NCBI RefSeq assembly: GCF_040869045.1
Contig: NC_090319.1
Coordinates: 61,352,779-61,416,778, forward strand
DNA from: Eurosta solidaginis
Lineage: Eukaryota > Arthropoda > Insecta > Diptera > Tephritidae
Reading direction: 5' to 3'
DNA length: 64,000 nucleotides
Every line of letters begins with the position of its first letter. Position 1 is the first letter of the stretch. The translations under genes were made by a program, and so were the position numbers. Below are positions 10,708 through 20,162 of the stretch, piece by piece. A model generated the notes under the pieces. That model ran no database searches. It saw nothing but the letters and a program-made list of their open reading frames with translations, and was not told the origin of the DNA.

Positions 10708-11469
10708 CATTGTAAATTTTACCAAGTAGCGCAACTAACAGCTGATCGGTGAAAATTCGCACATTCACACGCACAGTTCTCGACTAAGTTTCAAAACAAA
10801 ACTTTAGATTATTTAATTCAAATTTTAAAGTGGGATAATCCTTACAAATTTATGCATACAGAATATATATGGCGTTTTTGTTGTTATTAAAACAATAGTT
10901 TTATTTATATTAAAGCTTTTATCATTTTTTTTTTTAACTTTGAAAAAACTCCGAACACCATTCCTTCATTATATGACATTCAGGCAGTCGACCACTGCCT
11001 TCCACTCTATTCGCAACATAACCTCTACTTAAGCTGCCAAACTATATAGTAAACAATAGCCGTGTTTTTTAACACGCGCGTATACGTTTCGTTTGCGCGT
11101 GTTAAAAAACGCCTATCTTCGCTTAGATAATGCTTAGGAGACCCATCTAGCGGCTGTGGTAAAACAACTAGCTACAGCAACAGGGTGTAGCGAAAAGCGG
11201 AGACGCAACGCTCTGATGGCCATAGGGTATAACATATAGCTGAATCAGTTGCGATGAATTGTGGACACACATATAATACATAGAATTAGTGTACAGGGTG
11301 AAACAAAGACACATATTTCAGTTACATCTGAGTATAATGCGTATTGAAATTTAGTAGGACAACATTTATGCGCAGCAATTTCAGAGGTGTATTTATAGTT
11401 TGTCTCTTAGCAGTTAATATAAAGTTTAAGCGTAAACGGATATACGCGTGTTAAAAAACACGGCTAATG
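10708..11469. mobile_element. hAT-type MITE nested in the TA MITE
   Basis: It starts CATTGTAAATTTTAC and ends GTAAACAAT[insert]AATG. The 8-bp target duplications GTTGCCAA lie at 10700-10707 and 11470-11477, inside the outer MITE. It is the 350-bp family of 10072-10421 in the opposite orientation. After the inner 408-bp element and its 3-bp target repeat are removed, 351 bp remain. Confidence 0.85.
11058..11465. mobile_element. 408-bp innermost MITE with AAT target duplication
   Basis: The inverted ends AGCCGTGTTTTTTAACACG...CGTGTTAAAAAACACGGCT are flanked by AAT at 11055-11057 and 11466-11468. The uninterrupted hAT MITE copies show a single AAT at this place, so the 3-bp duplication is real and a TA duplication is excluded. 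It has no coding capacity. The superfamily is open: a 3-bp target fits Harbinger- or CMC-like elements, but AAT is not the usual TWA. Confidence 0.75.
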
Positions 11470-11574
11470 GTTGCCAATGTGTTGGTTTCATTTTGAGTTT
11501 GCCATCTCCTTTTGACAATCCCTGTGACCATGCAATGACATAAATAAAATCAGCTGAGGAGTTGAGCCAACCTG

Positions 11575-12331
11575 TACATAATTGAACCATGGTACAGGTC
11601 TACAAGTAGGACTTGTAGCAGCACGCACATACACAGCCACGGTCACCTGATAAAATGCTTGTTCTTGTTCGTTTTTTTGTGGATGCTTTGGCACTGTTTT
11701 ACTTCTTAGGTCCAAGAAAAGTGTAGTAGCTGCTAACGAAAATTTCGTAAAATTTTTATCGTAAAATTACAAAGAAATGCCTTATTTACTTTCAAACGAG
11801 CACTTAATTACATCCCTCTTTAGAATCCTAATGTTTTCTACAATTTTAATTAACAAATTGTGATACTTTATTACCGAGGACGATTGCTAAAACACGACCA
11901 AAACCGTCGGGGAGGTATTAATAGACGCGTTTTTGCTCGCTTCCAATTCGTTTTCGCCTTTGGGCTATTGATAAAAGGACAAAACGCGTATTTTCATTTC
12001 TCTTTCCACATTTTTGGACGGGTTATTGTAATCAACCTCGGTTTCAAACTTTTTTTCGCGGAGAACTTTTGAACGGGTAGAAAATTTAGCACCCGTGTTT
12101 GTATTCTTAATACTCGAATAACTACGCGTCCTCAGATATCCCAATTTAAGACGTTTGTATAATTTTCTGTAGGACCCATATAGGTGCACTACATTTTATA
12201 CTAAATTCGTTCAAAAATTTACCATCACAGCAACCCATATCTGATTAAACAAACACAGTCAGCTGTTATACTGCTTCTAATCACAAATTATGTGATTTGT
12301 GGTTTCTAATGTTTCAAATTTTTTCTTCATC
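11575..12331. other. intergenic DNA upstream of the Mrm2-like gene
   Basis: I see no gene that I can support. The open frames 11488-11715 (minus), 11860-12072 (plus) and 11965-12189 (minus) are short and match no family I know. The 11870-12060 stretch (repeated CGCGTTTT and TTCGC motifs) may be an old repeat. The 5' UTR and promoter of the downstream gene must lie in the last few hundred bases. Confidence 0.4.
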
Positions 12332-13141
12332 ATGCAAAAATGTGCAATACTTATTAAACGGATAATTCATACACAAACTTATCTAGCTAAACAAATACCA
12401 CGCAATCTTAAGGGAAAAAGTAAAAGTTCACAAGAATGGCTAACACGCCAATTAGCAGATCCTTACGTTGAGAAAGCGAGAATTATGAATCTTCGATGTC
12501 GAAGTGCATTCAAACTAATTGAAATTGATGATAGGTTCAAAATACTTAAACCAGGCGATAATGTGCTGGACTGTGGTGCCGCTCCAGGCAGCTGGTCCCA
12601 AGTAGCAGTAGATCGTACAAATGCCAATGGAGCTAAAGAAGGCTGTAAGAAAGGAGCGGTATTTAGCATAGACTTGTTGCATTTACATGCAGTGCCGGTA
12701 AGAGATTATATATTTAGCAATAACAAATGGTATTAATTTTTATTGTATGTCCATGTGTAGGGTGCCATTACATTTGGAGGTTTGGATTTTACATCTAAAT
12801 CAGCACAAAAGCGTCTCCGGGAGGCATTAGCAGGTCGTCGAGTGAATTGTGTAATTTCTGATATGGCACCAAATGCTACGGGAATACGTATGTTGGATAA
12901 TGAGAACATAATGAATTTGTGTTATGCAGCTTTACGTTTTGCGGTATCTATGTCTGCACCCGATGCACATTTAGTAGTTAAATTGTGGTCAAATGGCGAT
13001 GTGGCTAAATTCGAAAAAGATATGGAACGATTTTATGAACATGTGAAACGTGTTAAACCGGAGTCAAGTCGTTCAGATTCTGCTGAAATTTTTTTGGTTG
13101 CTCGCCGTTTCAAAGGACTAGAAAATGTGGGCGAAACATAA
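12332..13141 (+). CDS. Mrm2: mitochondrial rRNA 2'-O-methyltransferase (MRM2/FtsJ/RrmJ family)
   Basis: Exons 12332-12697 and 12761-13141 with a 63-bp GT...AG intron give 248 residues, the usual length. Known family role: SAM-dependent 2'-O-methylation of a uridine in the peptidyl-transferase region of mitochondrial large-subunit rRNA. Visible here: a basic N-terminus fitting a mitochondrial presequence (residues 1-30), the SAM-binding motif LDCGAAPGSWSQ (79-90), and the catalytic K-D-K-E tetrad at K61 (SAFKLIE), D156 (SDMAPN), K196 (VVKLW) and E231 (SSRSDSAEIFLVA). I chose the ATG at 12332; the open frame runs back to 12299 but only through a GTG. The stop is followed directly by two AATAAA signals (13142, 13151). 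The symbol is assigned by homology. Confidence 0.93.
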
Positions 13142-13156
13142 AATAAATGGAATAAA
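13142..13156 (+). terminator. poly(A) signals of the Mrm2-like gene
   Basis: Two AATAAA hexamers, at 13142-13147 and 13151-13156, begin directly after the TAA stop, which implies a very short 3' UTR. Confidence 0.6.
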
Positions 13157-13311
13157 CTCTATGTATATGCACAAAAATGAGCTTCAGACCCCTATTTTAT
13201 TTAATATGAATAGAATGGAATTAAATTTTATGGACCCGCTAGGGTCATATTTGCGCAACTTCGTCAATACCTAGGGAAGGTGAACTGGCCGGTCAATAAA
13301 GAAATGGAATA

Positions 13312-13717
13312 ACCCCAGCGGTTTATGGGGTCAGAATATACCCGCGGTAGGTATGCTTGTCGTAAGAGGTGACTAAATTACCAGATTCAAGGGGCTGTGT
13401 AGCGTAACCCTTCAGGTTGCCAGCGCAATATATAGCTTCTCCAAACCCAATTGTCAACCTCATCTATCCGTGGCGAATCCTGTTCCACTAACGGACGAGG
13501 CTCTGGCGACCCCAAGCTCCTCATGGAAGTTGGGGGTAGGGAGCGAAGGATGGCCAGAAGGTTTAATGTGGCCATATAAATCGTTGCCGAGATGGTCGGG
13601 CTAGCACCTTAATGGTGCTGTGTTACCGGATCTGTATCCGACAAAGGACCATCACATTGATAACACTCCGCAAAGCCTTCGGGGAGCAACCTTATCGCTA
13701 CAACAACAACAACATTT
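13312..13717 (+). mobile_element. SINE-like repeat, plus-strand copy with CAA tail
   Basis: The same repeat as 2458-2873 in the opposite orientation. The order is CCAGCGG..., TCAGAATATACCCGCGGTA, GAGGTGACTAAA, AGCTTCTCCAAACCCAATTG, TGGCGAATCCTGTT, CTAGCACCTTAATGGTGCTG, CTTCGGGGAGCAACC, then a (CAA)n tail at 13697-13716. I could not find a clear target-site duplication. It lies about 170 bp past the Mrm2 stop. The minus-strand open frame 13387-13575 inside it is not a gene. Confidence 0.75.
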
Positions 13718-14415
13718 ATGTTACCTCCTCTTTGCAAATAGTGTAAGTTTTCTAGGACCTAGATTAATTGCTTGAGCCCGAAATTGCTCAACCGTTTCTG
13801 CATGCAGCCCTTCATACCTCTGCCCAGTTCATAAGCATCAATCCTCAAGTCTTCTATTTACAGTATGATCGACTATGTAAATCTAATACCGTAGGATTTG
13901 CACATGATCTTTTTCAAACGGATCGACCTTTTTATACCTTCTTCCCTTTATAACCGGAAACCCGTTATAGATATATCATCTGGCCTAAGCGAATTCTTCT
14001 TGTTTTCTTTGCATGATCTTGATGATATAATATTTTAATGGCCGTCAGCTTATCAATATGTATATGTTGACACGAATGCATCTTAATCGCGCTCCCCCAA
14101 GAACTTCGGTTGCTTCACGCAGAGCTTCTTAAAGCATTTTAACAATTTTGTTTTATTTTATAGATGCCTAGCGTAGGTCCAACAGACCTGGGTTACTATC
14201 ACTATGTTCTTTACATAAAGAACATTAAAACACGCTTCACCATTTGATTTTTCCTCGAAACTTTAATAAATCCTTGTTTTGATAACAATTTTAACTCTTT
14301 GGTCTAATTAGACTCAGTATCAAGTAAGGTTTGTTATTGCAATACAAACAAAAAAATAAGTATTGTTATTGGCATTCTTATTACTCGTCAGCGATCTCTT
14401 GGTTTTATATAAACT
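13718..14415. other. intergenic DNA between the SINE copy and the carboxypeptidase gene
   Basis: I recognise no gene. The 61-codon frame 13768-13953 has no recognisable motif. A perfect 22-bp inverted repeat lies at 14204-14225 (arms ATGTTCTTTA and TAAAGAACAT, 2-bp spacer). The last part should hold the 3' UTR of the minus-strand gene. Confidence 0.4.
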
Positions 14416-15885
14416 CTATGTTATCGTTTTATAGTGAGTCAAATGATGGATCATCCAGTATAACCATTTTGGTTGATCCCTAGGGGCCATATGCCCTGCG
14501 TTACGTACCAAAATTTCAATTAAATGGCCAGCATGTTTTGCATATCCAGCAATTTCATCTTCCACAGTCCAAACCATACGTTTTGCCACCCTGTATTTAT
14601 CAGCGTCAGCGAATTTCAAATGATTTAAGTAGTTACGTGTCAAAGGATAAGCAACTATTATATCCAACTGTCCACTATAAATGCAAATAGTATAATCATT
14701 TAATAATTGTGCTATCCATGGTGCAACCGTGTCCATTACATCCTTCTTCAAAAACTTTTCAACTTTATTTTCTTTATCTAAATCATGAAAAGTCATATTA
14801 CCAACATGTATGGCACGTCGCGTTGTTGACGATTGCAGGAAATTACCAAGCGCATCAGCGGGTTCGTCATTATCAGTTTTCAAATAATTATAGTAAAAAT
14901 TAAAGCCGGTTAGATTATGAAAAAGTGAACCATTCGCAATATCACCATTGATAAGACTATCAAAAATTTCGAAAGCGCATTCCATGTCATGTTGTTCTAT
15001 GCATTTTTTACCTTTTTCTTCTTGTTCATGGAACTGTTGCAAACCACGATCGTCTATTAATCCCAATTGGTATAAATAATCACCATATTTTAGTTGATGT
15101 AATGGATCTGAAAGTCCATTACCAATGGCTAAGCCCTTCAGTGGTATATAAACACGTGTGTCTATTGCATTTTGCACCAAATGTATGTGATATGCTAACG
15201 CTGGTACATATTTACCAGCATACGATTCACCCGTAATCCAAAATCCACTGGAATTACGCCATTCAAATAATTCGTATAATTGCATAACAGCTTCATGTAA
15301 ATTCCGTCCAACATCTTTTTCATTACGTGCATAACCATCGTCACCACCAGTGAAACTGAAACCAGTACCAACTGGATTATCAATGTATATCAAATTATGT
15401 GTGCGACTCCATGTATAGTTGCGTTTTTGTAAATGGCCATGCGCATCGAATTCGAAAGGTCCATTCTCGGCGAATAAGCCAAACATTGATGATGCACCTG
15501 GTCCACCTTGCAGCCATAAAACTACAGGGGCATATGCTGGACTATCCTCAGCGGGGAAATACCAAAAAAACATATTCGATTTGTGTCCCGGGTCGACTGT
15601 TAAATATCCAGCATAACTTTCTACTTTGTGAAACTGGCTGCCAACTACGGCGGCCTTTTGTTGTACTTGTGTCTTGGGTATACTAGAATTTTGTATTAGA
15701 GGCGTTAGGAAGAGTGGCTCGCCGGGATCTCCACCATCGTTATACTCCTGAAAGCGTGGATAAGGATTTATAAAACTTCGAGGATATTTTAACATTCTTG
15801 GTTGATTTGCATGTGCTGTACTACATATGGTCGCTGGAACTAAGAGCAATAGGGCGCAAAAGCCCGAATGACTTGCGTATTTCAT
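14416..15885 (-). CDS. secreted serine carboxypeptidase, peptidase family S10 (CPVL / vitellogenic carboxypeptidase-like)
   Basis: A single uninterrupted frame of 489 residues, full length for the family. The start is the ATG at 15885 (MKYASHSGFC...); the open frame extends four codons further only by a TTG. Residues 1-26 form a signal peptide with the hydrophobic core ALLLLVPATI and a likely cut after AHA. S10 hallmarks: WLQGGPG (124-130), NPVGTGFSF (170-178), the GESYAGKYVP nucleophile motif with Ser221, Asp408 in CIYSGQLDIIV, and His465 in RNAGHMAPRDQP. S10 enzymes remove C-terminal residues in acidic compartments such as lysosomes or in secretions; the insect relatives were named from yolk-associated mosquito forms. 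Several NxS/T sites suggest glycosylation. The substrate cannot be read from sequence. It is the third host gene and converges with the Mrm2-like gene. Confidence 0.93.
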   Translation of the reverse strand: MKYASHSGFCALLLLVPATICSTAHANQPRMLKYPRSFINPYPRFQEYNDGGDPGEPLFLTPLIQNSSIPKTQVQQKAAVVGSQFHKVESYAGYLTVDPGHKSNMFFWYFPAEDSPAYAPVVLWLQGGPGASSMFGLFAENGPFEFDAHGHLQKRNYTWSRTHNLIYIDNPVGTGFSFTGGDDGYARNEKDVGRNLHEAVMQLYELFEWRNSSGFWITGESYAGKYVPALAYHIHLVQNAIDTRVYIPLKGLAIGNGLSDPLHQLKYGDYLYQLGLIDDRGLQQFHEQEEKGKKCIEQHDMECAFEIFDSLINGDIANGSLFHNLTGFNFYYNYLKTDNDEPADALGNFLQSSTTRRAIHVGNMTFHDLDKENKVEKFLKKDVMDTVAPWIAQLLNDYTICIYSGQLDIIVAYPLTRNYLNHLKFADADKYRVAKRMVWTVEDEIAGYAKHAGHLIEILVRNAGHMAPRDQPKWLYWMIHHLTHYKTIT

Positions 15886-16072
15886 ATTTGGCTGCAAATC
15901 GAAATATGCAATTGCTTTTTATTATTATTTTGATTGTTAGATAATTTATTAGATTAGATAACAAACCTGAGCGAAAACAAGGAAAATTTTTATTGCGTTA
16001 ACAAAGAAATTCTGCCGAGTTGCACACGATTTTATAACAAATTCAGAAAAAATGCATAACATGCCGGCTAGA
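15886..16072 (-). promoter_or_regulatory. upstream region of the carboxypeptidase gene
   Basis: Only 187 bp separate the start codon from the hAT-type element at 16073. The region is AT-rich with no clear TATA motif. The promoter may lie here, or an unseen 5' UTR exon could be further out. Confidence 0.3.
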
Positions 16073-16672
16073 TAGAGTTGGGTCGTTTCGTTCTGAACTT
16101 GTTCAATTGACCGGGTCTCTCAAATGAACAAGTGAACTAGATTTTCGATTTCGGTTCTTTTAGTTCATTTGTTCTTTTAGTTCGTTTTATCTAATGTTAT
16201 TCTTTCTCTCTTCTCGTTCGCGAACATTGTAAATTCATACATACATACGAAGAAATTCACAGTGAGCACGAATGTCGATGATGCCACTTACACTAAAGAT
16301 ATGTGTGGTAATCTTTGTGTGTGGCACTGCTACAACAATATATGTATGGACTATTTATGAAAAACATGCTTTGTAAGAAACTAATTATTACATTTATTAA
16401 ACTTGAAAAGTTCATATTTACAATTTGTGTCTGTACTCTTTCAATTTCCTGGATCTTTTTTTGAAGTTAATTATACATATATATATTAACTTGTTTATTC
16501 ATTACTCATTTATATTTCATCTATACTTGTTGGCTTTTTTCGCGGGTGCAAGCAGCAGTGATCAAATTTGCTTGAAAAAAAGAACAGATGAACAAAAAGA
16601 ACAACTTATTCGTTCATCAGAAAAAGAACGAAAGATTCGAATCTCTGAAATGAAGGAAAAAGCACAACTCTA
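16073..16672. mobile_element. hAT-type non-autonomous element (600 bp)
   Basis: The inverted ends TAGAGTTGGG and its partial complement ACAACTCTA are flanked by the 8-bp target duplication CGGCTAGA at 16065-16072 and 16673-16680. GTTCATTTGTTCTTTTAGTTC-like and GAACAGATGAACAAAAAGAAC-like tracts near the two ends give further subterminal symmetry. The frame at 16425-16679 runs out of the element and is not a transposase. Confidence 0.8.
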
Positions 16673-16680
16673 CGGCTAGA

Positions 16681-17332
16681 GCTGGATTTCGATTCGATTT
16701 TTAATCGATTCCATCGATCTTTTATAAGAAATGAAGAATCGATTTTCTTTTAGAATCGTTCAATTTTTTTTAGCCTTTGGAGCATTGTGAATTCATACAA
16801 GTAGCGAATGTTTGATGAAAACGTTCACAATAGTAAGCAGACTCGATCACCTACTGAATCGCTGTTCGATTACTTAAATCATTTGCTCAATAGTAGTAAT
16901 CATCCGGTGGCAAAATCCTGAGCCAGATAAATAATTTTGCATGTAAATGCAACAACAACGATTTGAGCCAGATAAATCCAGATAGAAGTCTGGTTCAATT
17001 TGTGAGCCAAATAATTTGTTAATTACTTCTTTTTAGGTTGGCAACGCGGCTTTTAATATACCTGCTTTTTCAAAAATTAGCCTTTCGCCGTATGAGTTAA
17101 ATGAAAAACAGCGGCGACATCTGCCTATCACACTTCACACGTGCGAAAATTTCACGACATCTGCTTCTCAAGTCTCTCAATCATCCACAGCATTCCCGTG
17201 AGAATTGAGCGTGAGCCGGAGCTGTAAAACTCACTGAAAGACGGCAAGTGTTTTTCATTGCATTATTATCATATTTTAAAATGCTTTGGAGTTTTGATCA
17301 TCTTTCAGCAACTGTACCTATCTTATAAATTT
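16681..17332. other. repeat-like DNA with AATCGAT-rich part, no gene
   Basis: 16685-16770 carries several CGATT/AATCGAT palindromic words (at least six), like subterminal motifs of another DNA transposon, but I could not define ends. 16915-17020 has three GAGCCAGATAAAT/GAGCCAAATAAT words. The rest shows nothing I can name. Confidence 0.4.
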
Positions 17333-18366
17333 AAACGAGCAATTCTTGTTTGTTTGTATAGCCAACAATATCGGGAACGGCTCAACCGATTTAAATGAAA
17401 TTTGGCACAGAGATAATCACCTTCTAAGTCTTTCCACCTAGGTGTTGCCACTCAGAATATTTCACAAGGTTGCCACCTATTCCAAAACAAAAAATTGCAT
17501 GAGATATACCGATATGGGTTTCAAAGGAAAGGTATTTCACTCCGCATTACAATAGGGTCATTTGTGAGTAGGGTTGTCATTTAGGGTTGCCGCCTACTCG
17601 AAATTAAAAAAAATTGCATGCGATATGCCGATATGGGTATCAAACGAAAGGTATTTCACTCCGCATTACAATAGGGACATTTTTGAACAGAGTTGCCATT
17701 TAGGGTTGCCCCTATTCGAAATTAAAAAAAAAAATTGCATGGGATATGCCGATATGGGTATCAAGCGAAAGGTATTGCACTCCGCATTACAATAGGGATA
17801 TTTTCGAGTAGGGTTGCCATTTGGGGTTGCCACCTATTCGAAATAAAAAAAAATGCATAAGATATGCCGATATGGGTATCAAACGAAAGGTATTTCACTC
17901 CACATTACAAGAGGAACATTTTTGAGTTGGGTTGTCATTTAAGGTTGCCACCTATTCGAATTAAAAAAAATTTCATGAGATATGCCGATATGGGTATCAA
18001 ACGAAAGATACTTCACTCCGCATTACAGTAGGGACATTTTTGAGTAGGGTTACCGTTTAGGATTGCCACCTATTCGAAATGAAAAAAAAATTGCATGAGA
18101 TATGCCGATATGGGTATCAAACGAAAGGTATTTCACTCCGCTTTACAATGGGGACATTTTTGAGTAGGGTTGCCATTTAGGGTTGCCACCCATTCGCAAT
18201 TAAAAAAAAAAATTTCATGAGATATTCCGATATGGGTTTCAAACGAAAGGTATTTCCCTCCGCATTACAATAGGGGCATTTTTGAGTGGGGTTGCCATTT
18301 AAGGTTGACACCTCAAAAAAGAAACGTTGCCAGCACAACGAAACTTTGCCGAGCAAAGCTCGGTAG
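17333..18366. repeat. tandem array of seven ~119-bp units ending in a hairpin; candidate Helentron/HINE-type element
   Basis: The motif GGTATTTCACTCCGCATTACA recurs at 17531, 17650, 17771, 17889, 18007, 18127 and 18249, so the periods are 118-122 bp. Units also share TTGCCACCTATTCGAAAT and GATATGCCGATATGGGTATC. Before the array stands a CAACCGATTTAAATGAAATTTGGCAC-like stretch (about 17380-17405), widespread in insect mobile DNA. After it, CCGAGC-AAA-GCTCGG (18349-18363) can form a hairpin, as at the 3' ends of Helitron-related elements. No typical CTRR end is visible, so the class stays uncertain. The open frame 17574-17795 is an artefact of the repeat. Confidence 0.6.
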
Positions 18367-18400
18367 CCTGGGTACGTATAAGATAAATTAAATCTTCTTA

Positions 18401-18576
18401 TGCACGGTTTTTCAATACGAGTTTAAATTCCAGTTAAAGTTGACTAGAGTTTAACCTCGACACTTCGGCCGCTTAAGCTAAAATAAGCAGAAAAATTGTA
18501 TGTTATCGAACAACGTGGCAAGGTTAAACTCTAATCAACTTTAACGAAAGTTTAAACTCAAACAGAAAACCAGGCA
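18401..18576. mobile_element. Harbinger-like MITE (copy A)
   Basis: Long imperfect inverted repeats of about 60 bp share GAGTTTAAA, GTTAAAGTTGA and AGAGTTTAACCT. The ends are TGCACGG...CCAGGCA, flanked by TTA at 18398-18400 and 18577-18579, the TWA target typical of PIF/Harbinger elements. It has no coding capacity. Confidence 0.75.
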
Positions 18577-19610
18577 TTAGTGCACAAACACTAGTATATA
18601 CATACGTACATACCTTCATACAAACATACCAAAAATAGAACCTGTAGACACCTTGTGGAATGGGGAAAGGGATACGATAGGAATCTCTCAGTGATTTCCA
18701 AAGGACTTCGAGTTGTTGGGTTTTTACCTTAAGGAGTGATTCTGTTTGGACACATATCAGGTTTGCTGGCCATTTAGAGCAAAAATCCTCCATTCTTCGA
18801 AAATGAAAGTGTGAAGACTTGAGTCGGGTCCACCAGCGGGGAGAAATTCATTTTTATTTTCCAAACCCATTTTTTGGTTTTGTGAAGAAAATTAAGCTGG
18901 CCCGGCAGAAAATTATACACACCTGTATAGAAAAGATACTTACATGCGAAGGAAATTGTACTCACCTGTGAAAATTTTGCAAACCTTAATTTATTAAAAA
19001 TCATCTGTGAAAAGAGTTGCAAAAACAAATATGTATATAGATAGACGTGTTTATATTCACAGTAGAGCGTGCAAAATTTTTAAAAAGTGCTGTACAAAAT
19101 CAAAGCTACAAAATCATATTTTTTTTACCACGAGCAGAAGACCTGCATAGGTGGTAAAACTAAAACAAAAAAATAACAACAGCAAGGCGATCATGCATGT
19201 AAAGTAAACTAAAATAGTAATATAGATTATGAGTCATAAAATGTAATTTATTGCAACAACCTTTAAATGTTATTTTTACAGGGTGCACCATTCCAAGGAA
19301 GGTATTGAAGTTCTGCTAATATAATTGAGATAGTATTTGGCAGTAAATTGTCCCTATTCTTTTTTCCATTTAATTTGAACACGATTATGTGATATGTGTA
19401 CAATGACTGTGTTGTTAAAGAACAAATAGTGAAAAGTACACAGGGTATACTTAATTAGTTCTATCTGTTTTCTCTTCCAAATTAAAACCACATGGATAAA
19501 ATAAACGTTGGGTATTGCGAATTTGTTCTGTTTATTAAAAAATTGTTTGTGTGAATAAAAACAAACAAAAGACTTTCCCCCTAGATCTGAGGAATAAGAA
19601 TACTTTTTAA
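18577..19610. other. non-coding DNA of duplication copy A
   Basis: I see no supported gene: the minus-strand frames at 18524-19028 and 19354-19659 have no domain and are AT-rich. A ~90-bp block at 19378-19470 (CACGATTATGTGATATGT...) recurs diverged at 20391-20490, on the other side of the hAT MITE. Confidence 0.4.
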
Positions 19611-20162
19611 TAGGGCTGATACTATCCGCATATTCGAATATCCGGATAGCCGTTGACACGGATAAAATCCGGACGGCATGGATATCCGGTTAATATTCGT
19701 TTGTGAAACTATCTGGATATCCGGATTTATGAATATCCAGTGAAAGCAACAAATTGATGTACCATATATGTTTATTCAACATTAATAACAATAAATTCGT
19801 GGGGCATTTAAAGCAATATAAACAAATTGCACTGTTCTTATTTTCACTTGTTTGTAAAATTGTTGATTTTTAATTTTTGACATAAATTTAATAATCTACA
19901 AACATATTTTGTGAATAATTTTTCGATGTTTGCTTCGTTCAATTCTGATATGCAGATATTCAACTTTTATATTCCAGTATCCGGACTTACGGATATCCGG
20001 ATTTTCCGGTTACGTATCCGGATAGCCGAACAGCGGAAATCCGGATTTCCCATTTGTGAATCCGGATATCCGGATAGCCGGATTTTTTGCTTAGCTATCC
20101 GGTTATTCGAATATCCGGTTTATCCGTATAGTTGAAAAATCCGGATGCAGTTCACAGCCCTA
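19611..20162. mobile_element. hAT-type MITE with ATCCGGAT subterminal repeats (copy A)
   Basis: Ends TAGGGCTG...CAGCCCTA, 552 bp. Target duplication: CTTTTTAA at 19603-19610 against CATTTTAA at 20163-20170 (one mismatch). About 130-190 bp at each end is packed with CCGGAT/ATCCGG words around an AT-rich core, the layout of transposase-binding subterminal repeats. The open frame 19911-20135 is inside it and is not a gene. Confidence 0.85.

Larger units (their letters stand above)
10571..11574. mobile_element. TA-inserting MITE interrupted by two nested MITEs
   Basis: The ends are CAGGTTGGCTCATCT at 10571 and the AGCCAACCTG complement ending at 11574, with TA flanks at 10569-10570 and 11575-11576. 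Removing the hAT-type insertion (10708-11469) and one of its 8-bp target repeats leaves 234 bp, the exact length of the intact copies. The orientation is reversed relative to 9759-9992. Confidence 0.85.

Noticed and set aside
11057..11466. TA target duplication for the innermost MITE
   Set aside because: TA flanks are possible by eye, but the empty site in the intact hAT MITE copies only fits an AAT duplication.
12299..12331. Upstream start for the Mrm2-like gene
   Set aside because: The codon is GTG; the first ATG in frame is 12332, and the mitochondrial-type N-terminus begins there.
13768..13953. 61-codon frame between SINE and carboxypeptidase gene
   Set aside because: No family resemblance, no splice or promoter context.
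17455..18310. Regular ~119-bp direct repeats that could look like a CRISPR array
   Set aside because: The units are contiguous near-identical 119-bp repeats without distinct spacers, in an insect genome; this is a tandem array inside a mobile element.
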